Below, in pieces: positions 7,685-15,163 of a stretch of 23,374 bases of DNA. The notes beneath the pieces are model-generated. The model saw only the letters and a list, made by a program, of their open reading frames with translations, was not told the origin of the DNA and searched no databases. The stretch's first letter is position 1, and every line of letters begins with the position of its first letter. The position numbers and the translations under genes are program-made. Source of the DNA: Epsilonproteobacteria bacterium UBA6211 (GTDB lineage Bacteria; Campylobacterota; Campylobacteria; Campylobacterales; Arcobacteraceae); NCBI GenBank assembly GCA_002421845.1, contig DISL01000105.1, forward strand, positions 1-23,374. Reading direction: 5' to 3'.

Positions 7685-8445
7685 TTCTCATCCTTTAGTT
7701 TTAGCATTATCGTAATCTCTTTGCCTTCCGTCAAAGAATCTATAACGCTTTGATTTAATTTCCGTAAAAGTGGCTTTAGCTCATCTAAATTATACTGGGA
7801 TAAGATAAGTTTTATAGGTTTATTATCTGGAAATTCATATCCCTTCACCTCTTCTAAAGCTTTATCGATAATCTCAGACAAATCAAGCCAATCGCTTTCA
7901 TCCAAATCATCTATACTCGTAGGCTCTTTTTTTATATCAAGAAGTGTTTTTATTTTTGATAACTCTGCACTATCAAGTACGCCACCTTGCTTAATAGTAG
8001 GCTTTTGAATTATTGATTCGTCTGTCTCTATCTCAATATCACTTGCAATATCTTCCACTAAAGAGTCCAAATAACTAACTGTATTTTGCGTCTCATAGTC
8101 ATTTATAAACTGTTTGTTACTCTCTTTTTTCTTCTCAAATCGTATTTTTTCTAATTGTTCGCTCAAAATTTTGACAAGTTGAGTAGGCAAAAAAGGTCTA
8201 TTTATAACAAAATCTTTAGCTTTTTCAAATGGCAACGGCTCACTTGTAATAGCACCTAATTTTTTGCTATATTGTTTGATTATATTAAATCTATCATCAA
8301 TAAAATAATTATCAAGTACAATAATATCATATCTATCAGTTATTTGCGTATCTTCTTGAATTACAAGCTGCAACTCGAGCTTCTTACAAACTAGAGTAAA
8401 AACCTTTTTTATAATATCTTCTTGTGTAACTAATAGTAAATTCAT
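7681..8445 (-). CDS. Acidic protein with degenerate receiver-like N-terminus; Campylobacterota 'highly acidic protein' linked to gmk
   Basis: This 254-residue protein has three parts. Residues 1-105 look like a response-regulator fold: a beta strand MNLLLVTQED, IIVLDNYF with an Asp at 45, and FVINRPFLPTQLVKIL, which matches the KPF...L region of receivers with Arg for Lys. The N-terminal acidic pair is missing, so phosphorylation is unlikely. A Glu/Asp-rich middle (about 120-205) follows, then a short conserved-looking domain (ILSQYNLDELKPLLRKLN, 213-254). From memory, Campylobacter and Helicobacter have an acidic or poly-E protein next to gmk, and this is probably that family. Its ATG overlaps the ABC ATPase stop by four bases. 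The function is not established here; a signalling or polar scaffold role is speculation. Confidence 0.7.
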   Translation of the reverse strand: MNLLLVTQEDIIKKVFTLVCKKLELQLVIQEDTQITDRYDIIVLDNYFIDDRFNIIKQYSKKLGAITSEPLPFEKAKDFVINRPFLPTQLVKILSEQLEKIRFEKKKESNKQFINDYETQNTVSYLDSLVEDIASDIEIETDESIIQKPTIKQGGVLDSAELSKIKTLLDIKKEPTSIDDLDESDWLDLSEIIDKALEEVKGYEFPDNKPIKLILSQYNLDELKPLLRKLNQSVIDSLTEGKEITIMLKLKDEN

Positions 8446-9140
8446 TTTATTTGTACTAATCCTTGATTTTCTAATCTATACACCCTATCACATCTAAAAG
8501 CCAAATCCATCTCATGGGTAACCAACACCATAGCACCGCTAGATAGCTTTATATATTCAAATAAGGCATCAAACACAATATTTGCAGTCTCTTTATCAAG
8601 ATTACCTGTTGGCTCATCTGCAAATATAATCTTTGGTTTTTTTGTCAAAATTCTTGCTATTGAGAGTCTTTGTTGCTGTCCACCGGAGAGTGTACCGACA
8701 TTTTGATTTATAACAAAATCAATATGCAACAATTTTAACAAATCTTCATCTATTTTAGTACTATTTAAAATACTAGATATTTCTAAATTTTCTTTGGCAT
8801 TAAAGCCTCTAAATAAATAGTGTGTTTGAAATATTATACCAAAATATTCTCTTCTTATCTTTAAAATTTCTTCGTTTTTTGCAGAATATAAAGATTTATT
8901 TTGAAATTTAACTTCACCGCTATTTGGTTTTAATAGTGTTGATAATATATTTAGTAAAGTTGATTTTCCACACCCGCTACTTCCGACTATTGCTACGGAG
9001 TTGCCTTGATAAATATTTAGACATATATCTTTAAAAAGTGGATAATCGAAATTGTGAGATATATTCACAGCCTCCAAAAGAGGCCGTAAATCATTTGAAG
9101 ATGTGATATTACTTGTGTTTGAATTTAATTCAACATTCAT
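8442..9140 (-). CDS. ABC transporter ATP-binding protein, LolD/MacB/FtsE-like
   Basis: This 232-residue ABC ATPase has Walker A GSSGCGKST at 53-61, Q-loop Gln105, signature LSGGQQQR at 151-158, Walker B IIFADEP at 171-177 and the H-loop His209. The phrase ADEPTGNLD and the overall size place it in the LolD/MacB/FtsE group, which drives mechanotransmission or lipoprotein release rather than import. No permease gene is next to it, so its partner (a LolC/E- or MacB-type protein) must be encoded elsewhere. The gene follows tsf by 23 bases and overlaps the next gene by four (ATGA). I would not assign LolD without the partner. Confidence 0.92.
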   Translation of the reverse strand: MNVELNSNTSNITSSNDLRPLLEAVNISHNFDYPLFKDICLNIYQGNSVAIVGSSGCGKSTLLNILSTLLKPNSGEVKFQNKSLYSAKNEEILKIRREYFGIIFQTHYLFRGFNAKENLEISSILNSTKIDEDLLKLLHIDFVINQNVGTLSGGQQQRLSIARILTKKPKIIFADEPTGNLDKETANIVFDALFEYIKLSSGAMVLVTHEMDLAFRCDRVYRLENQGLVQIK

Positions 9141-9163
9141 AATTTAACATTTAAAATTACTTA

Positions 9164-10213
9164 TTAACCAAGTTGAGCAGCAACTTCAGAAGCAAAATCC
9201 GTTACTTCTTTTTCTATACCTTCACCAAGCTCAAATCTTATATAATCAACAAGTTTGATTGAAGCATCAGTTTCTGCGATAGCTTGTTCAACAGTTTTTT
9301 TATCGTCCATTACATACGCTTGTGATAAAAGAGCATATCTTTGATCAAGAGGAGTATTATCAGTAATGAATCTTTCTATTTGACCCGGAAGAATTTTGTC
9401 CCAAATTTTTTCAGGTTTACCGCTAGCTTTTAATTCTTCTTTTAAGTTAGCTTCAACTTCAGCCATAATTGCAGGAGTTAATTGAGATTTACTTACAAAC
9501 TCAGGAACTCTTTTTAGAGGTTTTTTAAGTCTTGCAAATTCTTCATTCTCTTTTTCAACTTCAGCTCTAATAGCTAAAAGTTCTTTTTGTACGAATTCCG
9601 GATCAAGTTCAGTATAACTTAATACTGTTGGTTTCATAGCACTTGCATGCATTGCTATGCTTTTTAGTAAAGCAACAGTTTTTTCTCTAGCTTCAGGAGC
9701 ACAAGTAGCACCTAATATAACACCTACTCTACCGTTTGTATGAACATAACCGTTTACAACGCCACCTTCTGTAGAAACAGTTACCATTTTTCTTGCTACT
9801 AGGTTTTCACCTATTGTAGCAATTTTTGTTTTCATAAATTCTTCAAAAACTACACCGTTGATAGTAGTTTTCATTAACTCTTCAGTTTCACTTACACCTG
9901 TTGCTTGAACATGAGCAGTTATCTCTTTAGTTAAATTGATAAAACCGTCATTTTTTGCAACGAAGTCAGTTTGTGAATTTACTTCAGTCATAGTTGCTTT
10001 TGTAAAATCATTATTTACTATAATAGTAATAAGACCTTCTGCTGCTACATTTCCTGCTTTTTTAGCAGCTTTACCAAGACCAGCTTCTCTTAGCTTATCT
10101 ACAGCAAGTTCCATATTCCCATCAGTTTCGCTAAGAGCTTTTTTACAGTCCATCATTCCTGCGCCTGTAGCTTCTCTTAACTCTTTTACCATTTGTGCCG
10201 TAATTTCTGCCAT
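9164..10213 (-). CDS. tsf: Elongation factor Ts
   Basis: At 349 residues this has the long form of EF-Ts. It starts MAEITAQMVKELREATGAGM, followed by MDCKKALSETDGNMELAVDKLREAG, the UBA-like N-terminal module, and then NSQTDFVAKNDGF in the core that contacts EF-Tu. It catalyses GDP release from EF-Tu. The C-terminal half adds a second core copy and a helical segment (FITDNTPLDQRYALLSQ), as in other Campylobacterota. The ATG is preceded by CAGGAGAAC and is one base from the rpsB stop, the classic rpsB-tsf pair. Confidence 0.98.
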   Translation of the reverse strand: MAEITAQMVKELREATGAGMMDCKKALSETDGNMELAVDKLREAGLGKAAKKAGNVAAEGLITIIVNNDFTKATMTEVNSQTDFVAKNDGFINLTKEITAHVQATGVSETEELMKTTINGVVFEEFMKTKIATIGENLVARKMVTVSTEGGVVNGYVHTNGRVGVILGATCAPEAREKTVALLKSIAMHASAMKPTVLSYTELDPEFVQKELLAIRAEVEKENEEFARLKKPLKRVPEFVSKSQLTPAIMAEVEANLKEELKASGKPEKIWDKILPGQIERFITDNTPLDQRYALLSQAYVMDDKKTVEQAIAETDASIKLVDYIRFELGEGIEKEVTDFASEVAAQLG

Positions 10214-10214
10214 C

Positions 10215-11015
10215 TTAGTTCTCCTGTGAAAAATCTTCTTCAGTTAAGTTATCAGACTCAGCTAAAGCCTCTTCTAATACCTCTTGAGCTTCTTCAGCAC
10301 TAACCGGTGCAGATTCTATAGAACCACCGTTTTCTAAGAATGCAGCTCTACCTTCATTCATAGCTTCTGCCATTTCTGAACAAAATAGTTGGATTGATCT
10401 GATAGCATCATCATTTCCTGGAATTGGATAATCAATAACGTCTGGATCACAGTTTGTATCTATTGGAGCTATAACTTTAATTCCTAATCTTCTAGCTTCA
10501 GCAATAGCAATTTTTTCTTTAGCAGCATCGATAACAAACATCATATCTGGAAGTTGTTTCATATCTTTGATACCGCCAAGGTAAAGTTCTAGTTTTTCTT
10601 CTTTTCTATCAAGCATTAAAGCTTCTTTTTTTGTAAGAAGTGAAGTTTGACCTTCTTCTTTCATTTTTTTGATAACTTCAAGTTTTCTTATTGATTTTTT
10701 GATTGTTCCGTAGTTTGTTAACATACCACCTAACCATCTGTAGTTAACATATGGCATACCACAGCTAAGTGCAGCTTGTTTTACAGTTTCACTAGCTTGT
10801 TTTTTAGTACCTACGAAAATCATAGTCTCACCAGTAGCAGCTCTATCTCTTACTACAGTGTATGTATATCTAAAATATCTTAGTGTTTTTTGTAAATCTA
10901 TGATATAGATATTTTTTCTTACACCAAATATGAATTTCTTCATTTTTGGATTCCATCTTCTTGTTTGGTGACCGAAATGTACACCACACTCCAACAAATC
11001 TTTCATTGTAACCAT
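10215..11015 (-). CDS. rpsB: 30S ribosomal protein S2
   Basis: The start is set at 11015, giving MVTMKDLLECGVHFGHQTRR, the usual S2 beginning, with GCAAGGAGC just upstream. An in-frame ATG 30 codons earlier would add an unrelated leader with no good SD and is rejected. The 266-residue product carries typical S2 segments: GVRKNIYIIDLQKTL, FVGTKKQASETV, MPYVNYRWLGGMLTNY and IPGNDDAIRSI. It ends in an acidic, Glu-rich tail of about 30 residues, and is expected on the small-subunit body near bS1. The leader upstream (to about 11140) is unusually long and may be regulatory. Confidence 0.97.
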   Translation of the reverse strand: MVTMKDLLECGVHFGHQTRRWNPKMKKFIFGVRKNIYIIDLQKTLRYFRYTYTVVRDRAATGETMIFVGTKKQASETVKQAALSCGMPYVNYRWLGGMLTNYGTIKKSIRKLEVIKKMKEEGQTSLLTKKEALMLDRKEEKLELYLGGIKDMKQLPDMMFVIDAAKEKIAIAEARRLGIKVIAPIDTNCDPDVIDYPIPGNDDAIRSIQLFCSEMAEAMNEGRAAFLENGGSIESAPVSAEEAQEVLEEALAESDNLTEEDFSQEN

Positions 11016-11141
11016 TGTTTTGCTCCTTGCAATTATATGTTTTGTTTTGGTTTTGCCTCTGTATCCCTTAACACTTCCGTGCAACCAATTCAAGGATTGA
11101 TACATGTGAGGTTTCTATCTTTTTTGAAAATAGAGTCTGCG

Positions 11142-11147
11142 ATTTTA
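11142..11147 (-). promoter_or_regulatory. Candidate -10 box for rpsB-tsf
   Basis: The minus strand reads GGATAAAATCG, with TAAAAT at 11147-11142. A start near 11135 would give a leader of about 120 bases before the rpsB ATG. The -10 match is imperfect and no -35 box is clear, so this is tentative. Confidence 0.35.
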
Positions 11148-11194
11148 TCCAAAAGAAACTAAAACTTATCTTAAATAGAATTAATGGTAATTTA

Positions 11195-11203
11195 TGGTAT
11201 AAT
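11195..11203 (+). promoter_or_regulatory. Extended -10 promoter for the pseudouridine synthase gene
   Basis: TGGTATAAT, an extended -10 element, lies about 30 bases before the ATG at 11233 and is followed by an AAGG ribosome-binding sequence at 11219-11222. It is divergent from the rpsB promoter. The same TGGTATAAT string occurs in front of psd and of the small lipoprotein gene in this window. Confidence 0.6.
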
Positions 11204-11232
11204 ATAAAAAAAGATATTAAGGTATATAAAAA

Positions 11233-11976
11233 ATGGCAAAAGAAAAAGCATATAAACTACTTGCACTTCAAGAAGGTATTACAAACTCCAAAGCAAAAGA
11301 GCTGATAGATAAAGGGTTGGTAACAGCAGGAGGCAAAAAGGTAATGATTGCTCGTGGAGAAATTTCGGCAGATACCGTATTTAAAGTAAAAGAGATGCAA
11401 AGCGTTAGAAAGATTTTTGAAGATGATGATATATTAGCTGTAGATAAACCTGCACATATGAATACAAGTGAAGTTGAAGCTACTTACAAAGATTATATTT
11501 TATTAAACAGGCTAGACCGTGAAACAAGCGGTGTGATGCTTTTTGCTAAAAATAAAGAGTTTCAAGCACGTGCAATAAAGGAATTTAAAGACAATAAAGT
11601 TTATAAAGAATATGTTGCTGTTGTTGATGGAAGAGTTGCAGAAGAGATGATGTGTGACCTACCAATAACTACAATAAAAGGGAAAACGGCAAAAAGCAAA
11701 ATAGACAAGAAAAACGGCAAAAGTGCAAAAACTACTGTCTATCCTGTTATGATTGAAGGACACAAAAGTAAAGTAAAAGTAGTTATAGAAACAGGAAGAA
11801 CACACCAAATAAGAGTTCATCTTGCTCACTTAAATCTTCCTATAATAGGTGATACTCTTTACGGTAAACCTTCAACAAAAGTACATAGAATGTTACTACA
11901 TTCAAAACTAACAAAAATATTTAACTACACTTTTGAGTCACCGGAACCGAAAGAATTTAAAACTTACGGTTTTTAA
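11233..11976 (+). CDS. RluA-family RNA pseudouridine synthase with S4 domain
   Basis: This 247-residue protein has an S4-like RNA-binding domain at about 6-55 and an RluA-type catalytic domain after it. The catalytic motif is NRLDRETSG (92-100), with Asp95 expected to attack uridine; most RluA enzymes have His where Asn92 stands. The conserved GRTHQIRVH is at 188-196 and LPIIGDTLYG follows. It should isomerise specific uridines in rRNA or tRNA. The target (RluC/RluD-type 23S site or other) cannot be read from the sequence. The gene stands alone, between its own extended -10 promoter and a good stem-loop at 11991-12016. Confidence 0.92.
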   Translation: MAKEKAYKLLALQEGITNSKAKELIDKGLVTAGGKKVMIARGEISADTVFKVKEMQSVRKIFEDDDILAVDKPAHMNTSEVEATYKDYILLNRLDRETSGVMLFAKNKEFQARAIKEFKDNKVYKEYVAVVDGRVAEEMMCDLPITTIKGKTAKSKIDKKNGKSAKTTVYPVMIEGHKSKVKVVIETGRTHQIRVHLAHLNLPIIGDTLYGKPSTKVHRMLLHSKLTKIFNYTFESPEPKEFKTYGF

Positions 11977-11990
11977 AAAAAATTTAAGTT

Positions 11991-12016
11991 AAGAAAGCCT
12001 AAAAATCGGCTTTCTT
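11991..12016 (+). terminator. Stem-loop terminator after the pseudouridine synthase
   Basis: A perfect 9-bp stem (AAGAAAGCC / GGCTTTCTT) encloses an 8-base loop 14 bases after the stop codon. The following sequence is A/T-rich rather than a pure T tract, and flanking TTAAGTTAA/TTAACTTAA can extend the pairing. It separates this gene from ffh. Confidence 0.65.
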
Positions 12017-12071
12017 ATAAATTATTAACTTAAAATATACTTAATTAATCTATTTTAAAGTTTTCTTTTTA

Positions 12072-12077
12072 TATAAT
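12072..12077 (+). promoter_or_regulatory. -10 box for ffh
   Basis: TATAAT sits in a T-rich stretch about 30 bases before the GTG start of ffh and after the upstream stem-loop. No -35 box is evident. AGGA precedes the start codon. Confidence 0.5.
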
Positions 12078-12106
12078 TTCAAAAAATTAATTTATTAGGA
12101 TAGTTC

Positions 12107-13447
12107 GTGTTTGATTTTATAACAAGTTCCATTAAATCTACGGTAAATAAAATCAGGTTTCAAGATGATGAAAAAGCACTAAAAAATGCAACGGCAGAAC
12201 TTAGAAAAGCTTTACTTAAAGCCGATGTTCATCATAAGACCACAAAAGACTTAGTAAACAACGTAGAACTCAATACAAAAAAACTAGGCATCGGTCAAAA
12301 TACGTTTTTAAAAGCTTTAAAAGATGAGTTAACTACGATATTAACGGCTAACGGTAACCAAGGATTTGTATTTTCAAGTACACCTCCTACTATAGTTCTT
12401 ATGACGGGTCTTCAAGGTAGCGGTAAAACTACAACTACAGGAAAACTTGCAAACTATCTAAAAACAAGAAAAAAGAAAGTTCTAGTAGCAGCAGCAGACT
12501 TACAAAGACTTGCGGCAGTTGAACAACTAAAACAAATTGCGGCACAAATAGATGTGGATATATATTTTGACGATAATGAAAAAGACCCTGTAAAAATAGC
12601 ACAAGGGGCAGTTGCAAAGGCAAATAAAGAGCTGTATGACGTACTTTTGATAGATACTGCCGGACGTCTTGCAATAGATGCAGAGCTTATGGCTGAACTT
12701 AAAAAAGTAAAAGATGCAGTAAAACCGAATGAGATTTTTTACGTAGCGGATTCTTTGACTGGACACGATGCTACAAGAACGGCAACAACTTTTAAAGAAG
12801 AGATAGGAATAGACGGCGTTATATTATCAAAATATGACGGTGATACAAAAGGTGGGGTAGCTCTTTCTATAGCTCATCAAGTTGGTGTTCCTCTTAGATT
12901 TATCGGTATCGGTGAAAAAATGCCTGATATTGAGGTATTTATACCTGATAGAATAGTAAGCAGACTTTTAGGGGCTGGGGATATTGAAGGTCTTGCAGAA
13001 AAAACTTCTGCAGTTATGGATGAAAAACATGCAAAAGCCGTAGCTAAAAAAATCCAAAAGGGTGAGTTTAATTTCAACGACTTCTTAGAACAACTTGAGA
13101 TGATAAAAAAACTAGGAAGTTTGAAGTCAATCATATCTATGATTCCAGGTCTTTCTCAAATGGCGGGACCTCTAAAAGAGATGGATTTAGACAACTCAAA
13201 AGAAATAGTTCAAATCAAAGCTCTTATTAGCTCAATGACGCCAAAAGAGAGAGAAAATCCTGATTTATTAAATCCAAGTAGAAAGAGAAGAATTTCTAAC
13301 GGTGCCGGATTAAATGAAATGCAAGTAAATAAAATACTTAAACAATTTAAAAATGCATCAAAAATGGCTAAAAAACTCTCAAATAAAGGTGGCATGAAGG
13401 GCTTTACAAATATGTTAGCTCAGGCACAAAAAGGGATACCTAGATAG
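12107..13447 (+). CDS. ffh: Signal recognition particle protein Ffh (SRP54)
   Basis: This 446-residue protein has the full Ffh layout: an N domain (1-85), a G domain, and a methionine-rich M domain (about 300-446). The P-loop is GLQGSGKTTT (101-110), the G3 element DTAGR (183-187), then VADSLTGHDA, and SKYDGDTKGG (241-250), where most Ffh proteins have TKLDGDARGG. The M domain carries SMIPGLSQMAGPLKEMD and the RNA-binding RKRRISNGAGL. It binds signal sequences and 4.5S RNA and delivers nascent chains to FtsY. It starts at GTG, with AGGA upstream and MFDFITSSI as the N-terminus. Two stem-loops follow before rpsP. Confidence 0.97.
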   Translation: MFDFITSSIKSTVNKIRFQDDEKALKNATAELRKALLKADVHHKTTKDLVNNVELNTKKLGIGQNTFLKALKDELTTILTANGNQGFVFSSTPPTIVLMTGLQGSGKTTTTGKLANYLKTRKKKVLVAAADLQRLAAVEQLKQIAAQIDVDIYFDDNEKDPVKIAQGAVAKANKELYDVLLIDTAGRLAIDAELMAELKKVKDAVKPNEIFYVADSLTGHDATRTATTFKEEIGIDGVILSKYDGDTKGGVALSIAHQVGVPLRFIGIGEKMPDIEVFIPDRIVSRLLGAGDIEGLAEKTSAVMDEKHAKAVAKKIQKGEFNFNDFLEQLEMIKKLGSLKSIISMIPGLSQMAGPLKEMDLDNSKEIVQIKALISSMTPKERENPDLLNPSRKRRISNGAGLNEMQVNKILKQFKNASKMAKKLSNKGGMKGFTNMLAQAQKGIPR

Positions 13448-13454
13448 CTTGTAT

Positions 13455-13482
13455 AAGTAGTGACTTTTACGAATCACTACTT
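13455..13482 (+). terminator. Stem-loop after ffh
   Basis: A perfect 9-bp stem (AAGTAGTGA / TCACTACTT) with a 10-base loop begins seven bases after the ffh stop. It lacks a T tract, so it may stabilise the 3' end or attenuate rather than end transcription on its own. Confidence 0.5.
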
Positions 13483-13492
13483 ACGACTAACA

Positions 13493-13538
13493 AAAATACT
13501 TATTAAAATTTTCGTTTGAAAACTTTAATAAGTATTTT
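13493..13538 (+). terminator. Long A/T stem-loop between ffh and rpsP
   Basis: A perfect 15-bp inverted repeat (AAAATACTTATTAAA / TTTAATAAGTATTTT) plus an inner 5-bp stem around a GTTT loop, separated by one A-C mismatch. It ends in TTTT and begins with AAAA, the form of a bidirectional terminator, but it lies only 31 bases before the rpsP ATG with no clear promoter after it, so read-through or a regulatory leader role is possible. Confidence 0.55.
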
Positions 13539-13569
13539 CGGAATACTAAAATTTAAGGAGAACAAAAAC

Positions 13570-13797
13570 ATGACGGTAATTAGACTTACAAGAATGGGTA
13601 GAAATAAAAAACCATTTTACAGAATAGTTGTAACAGACAGCAGAAAAAGAAGAGATAGCGGTTGGATAGAGTCAATAGGATATTTCAATCCTGTAACTGA
13701 GCCAAAAGTTCTTAAAATAGATGAAGAGAGACTTAACTATTGGTTAGGTGTTGGCGCTCAAATGAGTGAAAAAGTTAAAAAACTTAGCGGTAAATAA
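13570..13797 (+). CDS. rpsP: 30S ribosomal protein S16
   Basis: The ATG at 13570 gives the standard S16 beginning MTVIRLTRMGRNKKPFYRIV and a 75-residue product, and AAGGAG at 13555-13560 fixes this start over the in-frame ATG 18 codons earlier. DSRKRRDSGWIESIGYFNP and ERLNYWLGVGAQMS are S16 hallmarks. The protein helps assemble and stabilise the 30S subunit. It leads the rpsP-khpA-rimM ribosome-maturation group. Confidence 0.98.
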   Translation: MTVIRLTRMGRNKKPFYRIVVTDSRKRRDSGWIESIGYFNPVTEPKVLKIDEERLNYWLGVGAQMSEKVKKLSGK

Positions 13798-13814
13798 TTT
13801 ATAAAGCTTCCCAA

Positions 13815-14060
13815 ATGGTAGAAAACTTTATAGAAAACTATGCGAAACTCATAGCAACATATCCGGATTTAATATCCGTTGAGTTAAATGAAGCAGACGG
13901 TGATTTTTGTGAAATTTTTATTAAAGCACACCAGATAGATGTGGGCAAAATCATAGGTAAAAACGGTAATATGATTAACTCACTTAAAACTATCATTAAC
14001 GGTTGTAAAGCAAAAGATAACAAATCATATAAAATTCAGGTAGTAGCAATAGATGAATAA
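13815..14060 (+). CDS. khpA: KH-domain RNA-binding protein KhpA
   Basis: This 81-residue, single-domain protein contains GKIIGKNGNMINSLKTI, the GxxG loop (GKNG at 48-51) of a KH domain. Small KH proteins of this type, found between rpsP and rimM in many bacteria, bind RNA, often with KhpB/EloR, and have been linked to sRNA and translation control. The start lacks a good SD and lies 17 bases after rpsP, so coupling to rpsP is likely. It overlaps rimM by eight bases. Confidence 0.92.
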   Translation: MVENFIENYAKLIATYPDLISVELNEADGDFCEIFIKAHQIDVGKIIGKNGNMINSLKTIINGCKAKDNKSYKIQVVAIDE

Positions 14061-14583
14061 TAAAGTGTACCTTGGTAAGCTTGGTAAAACTGTAGGTCTA
14101 AATGGAGATTTAAAAATCTATTTAGACACAGATTTTCCAAAGGGTATCAAAAAAGGCTCAAAGCTTTTGACAAACAAAAAGATTGTTTTGGAAGTTGAAA
14201 AGTTTGACTCTAATAAAGGTATAGTAAAATTTAATAATTACTCAAATTGCGATGATGCAAAGAAACTGACTAATCTTGAATTATACTCAACTATAGAAGA
14301 TACTAAAGAGTTATGTTCCTTGAAACAAGGAGAATATTTTTGGTTTGATATACTAGGGTGTAATGTTTTTGAAGATGAATTGTTACTTGGAAATGTAACT
14401 GAAATTCATAGATTTCCACTAAGCGACTATCTTGAAATAGCAACACATAGCACACTTATAGAAAAACAACTTCCTAAAGTTTTTTTAATACCTTACGTTA
14501 AAGACGAATATATACTAGATGTTGATACAAGTTTAAAAACCATAAAGGTTAAAAACTCATATCAAATACTTGAAAATAGCTAA
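14053..14583 (+). CDS. rimM: Ribosome maturation factor RimM
   Basis: At 176 residues this is the usual RimM size. The N-terminal RimM domain shows GKLGKTVGLNGDLKIYLDTD, and the C-terminal PRC-barrel part contains GEYFWFDILGCNVF and PYVKDEYILDVD. RimM binds S19 and assists late 30S head assembly, which fits its place after rpsP. Sequence conservation in the middle is low. It starts within the last codons of khpA. Instead of trmD, the next base after its stop begins the convergent phnA stop, leaving no intergenic space or terminator. Confidence 0.93.
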   Translation: MNNKVYLGKLGKTVGLNGDLKIYLDTDFPKGIKKGSKLLTNKKIVLEVEKFDSNKGIVKFNNYSNCDDAKKLTNLELYSTIEDTKELCSLKQGEYFWFDILGCNVFEDELLLGNVTEIHRFPLSDYLEIATHSTLIEKQLPKVFLIPYVKDEYILDVDTSLKTIKVKNSYQILENS

Positions 14584-15150
14584 TTACACTTTCTTTAAAA
14601 AGCAAGTTTTTAGGTAAATCTTAACGCCGTTTACTTTACCTTCGATATGCCCTGCAACATCACCAAGACCGATACCTTTTACTACCGTTCCTCTTTTTGC
14701 CGTAAATCCTGCACCTTTTACCTCTAAATCTTTGATAATAGTTACACTATCACCTTCAGCTAAAATATTACCGTTTGCATCTTTTTTCACATCTCCTGCA
14801 TCTTCTTCAGATACAATTCCTGCTTCAGCTATAGCCTTTGCATCGTCATCAAGATACATCATATCTATAAGTTCGTTTGCCCATGATTCATTTAGCTGTT
14901 TTAGAGTTCTATATGCCAAAATTTGAACTATTTGGTGTTCACTCCACATAGAGTCGTTTAAACATCTCCAGTGGTTTTCATCTATATCTTTTGGACTATC
15001 TACGTTTGAATTACATACACCGCAAAGTAGTACACTTCCATCAATTCCATCATCGTTTAAATTAACTTGATATACTTTTAAATCTTCCGTGCTTCCACAC
15101 AATTCACATACACCGTTACTTCTTTTTTTTAGTTCGTTTTCTATACTCAT
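14584..15150 (-). CDS. phnA: PhnA/YjdM-family protein
   Basis: This 188-residue protein has an N-terminal four-Cys zinc-ribbon-like part (C15-x2-C18 ... C43-x2-C46) and a C-terminal PhnA domain (ANGNILAEGDSVTIIKDLEV ... GKVNGVKIYLKTCFLKK). The family was named for an assumed role in alkylphosphonate use, but it is not part of the C-P lyase and its biochemical role in most bacteria is unproven. It is the last gene of the dsbD-to-phnA run, 13 bases after the phosphohexomutase, and ends exactly against rimM. An A8 tract near the start (residues 8-10) is a possible slippage site. Confidence 0.9.
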   Translation of the reverse strand: MSIENELKKRSNGVCELCGSTEDLKVYQVNLNDDGIDGSVLLCGVCNSNVDSPKDIDENHWRCLNDSMWSEHQIVQILAYRTLKQLNESWANELIDMMYLDDDAKAIAEAGIVSEEDAGDVKKDANGNILAEGDSVTIIKDLEVKGAGFTAKRGTVVKGIGLGDVAGHIEGKVNGVKIYLKTCFLKKV

Positions 15151-15163
15151 TACTATTCCTTAA

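Noticed and set aside
11016..11105. A 30-codon N-terminal extension of ribosomal protein S2
   Set aside because: The internal ATG at 11015 has a strong AAGGAG and gives the standard S2 beginning; the extension has no SD and no S2 similarity.
12435..12766. Minus-strand open frames within ffh
   Set aside because: They are shadows of the conserved G domain of ffh, without SD or domain features.
13516..13569. An 18-codon N-terminal extension of S16
   Set aside because: It starts inside the hairpin; the ATG at 13570 has AAGGAG and gives the family-typical start.
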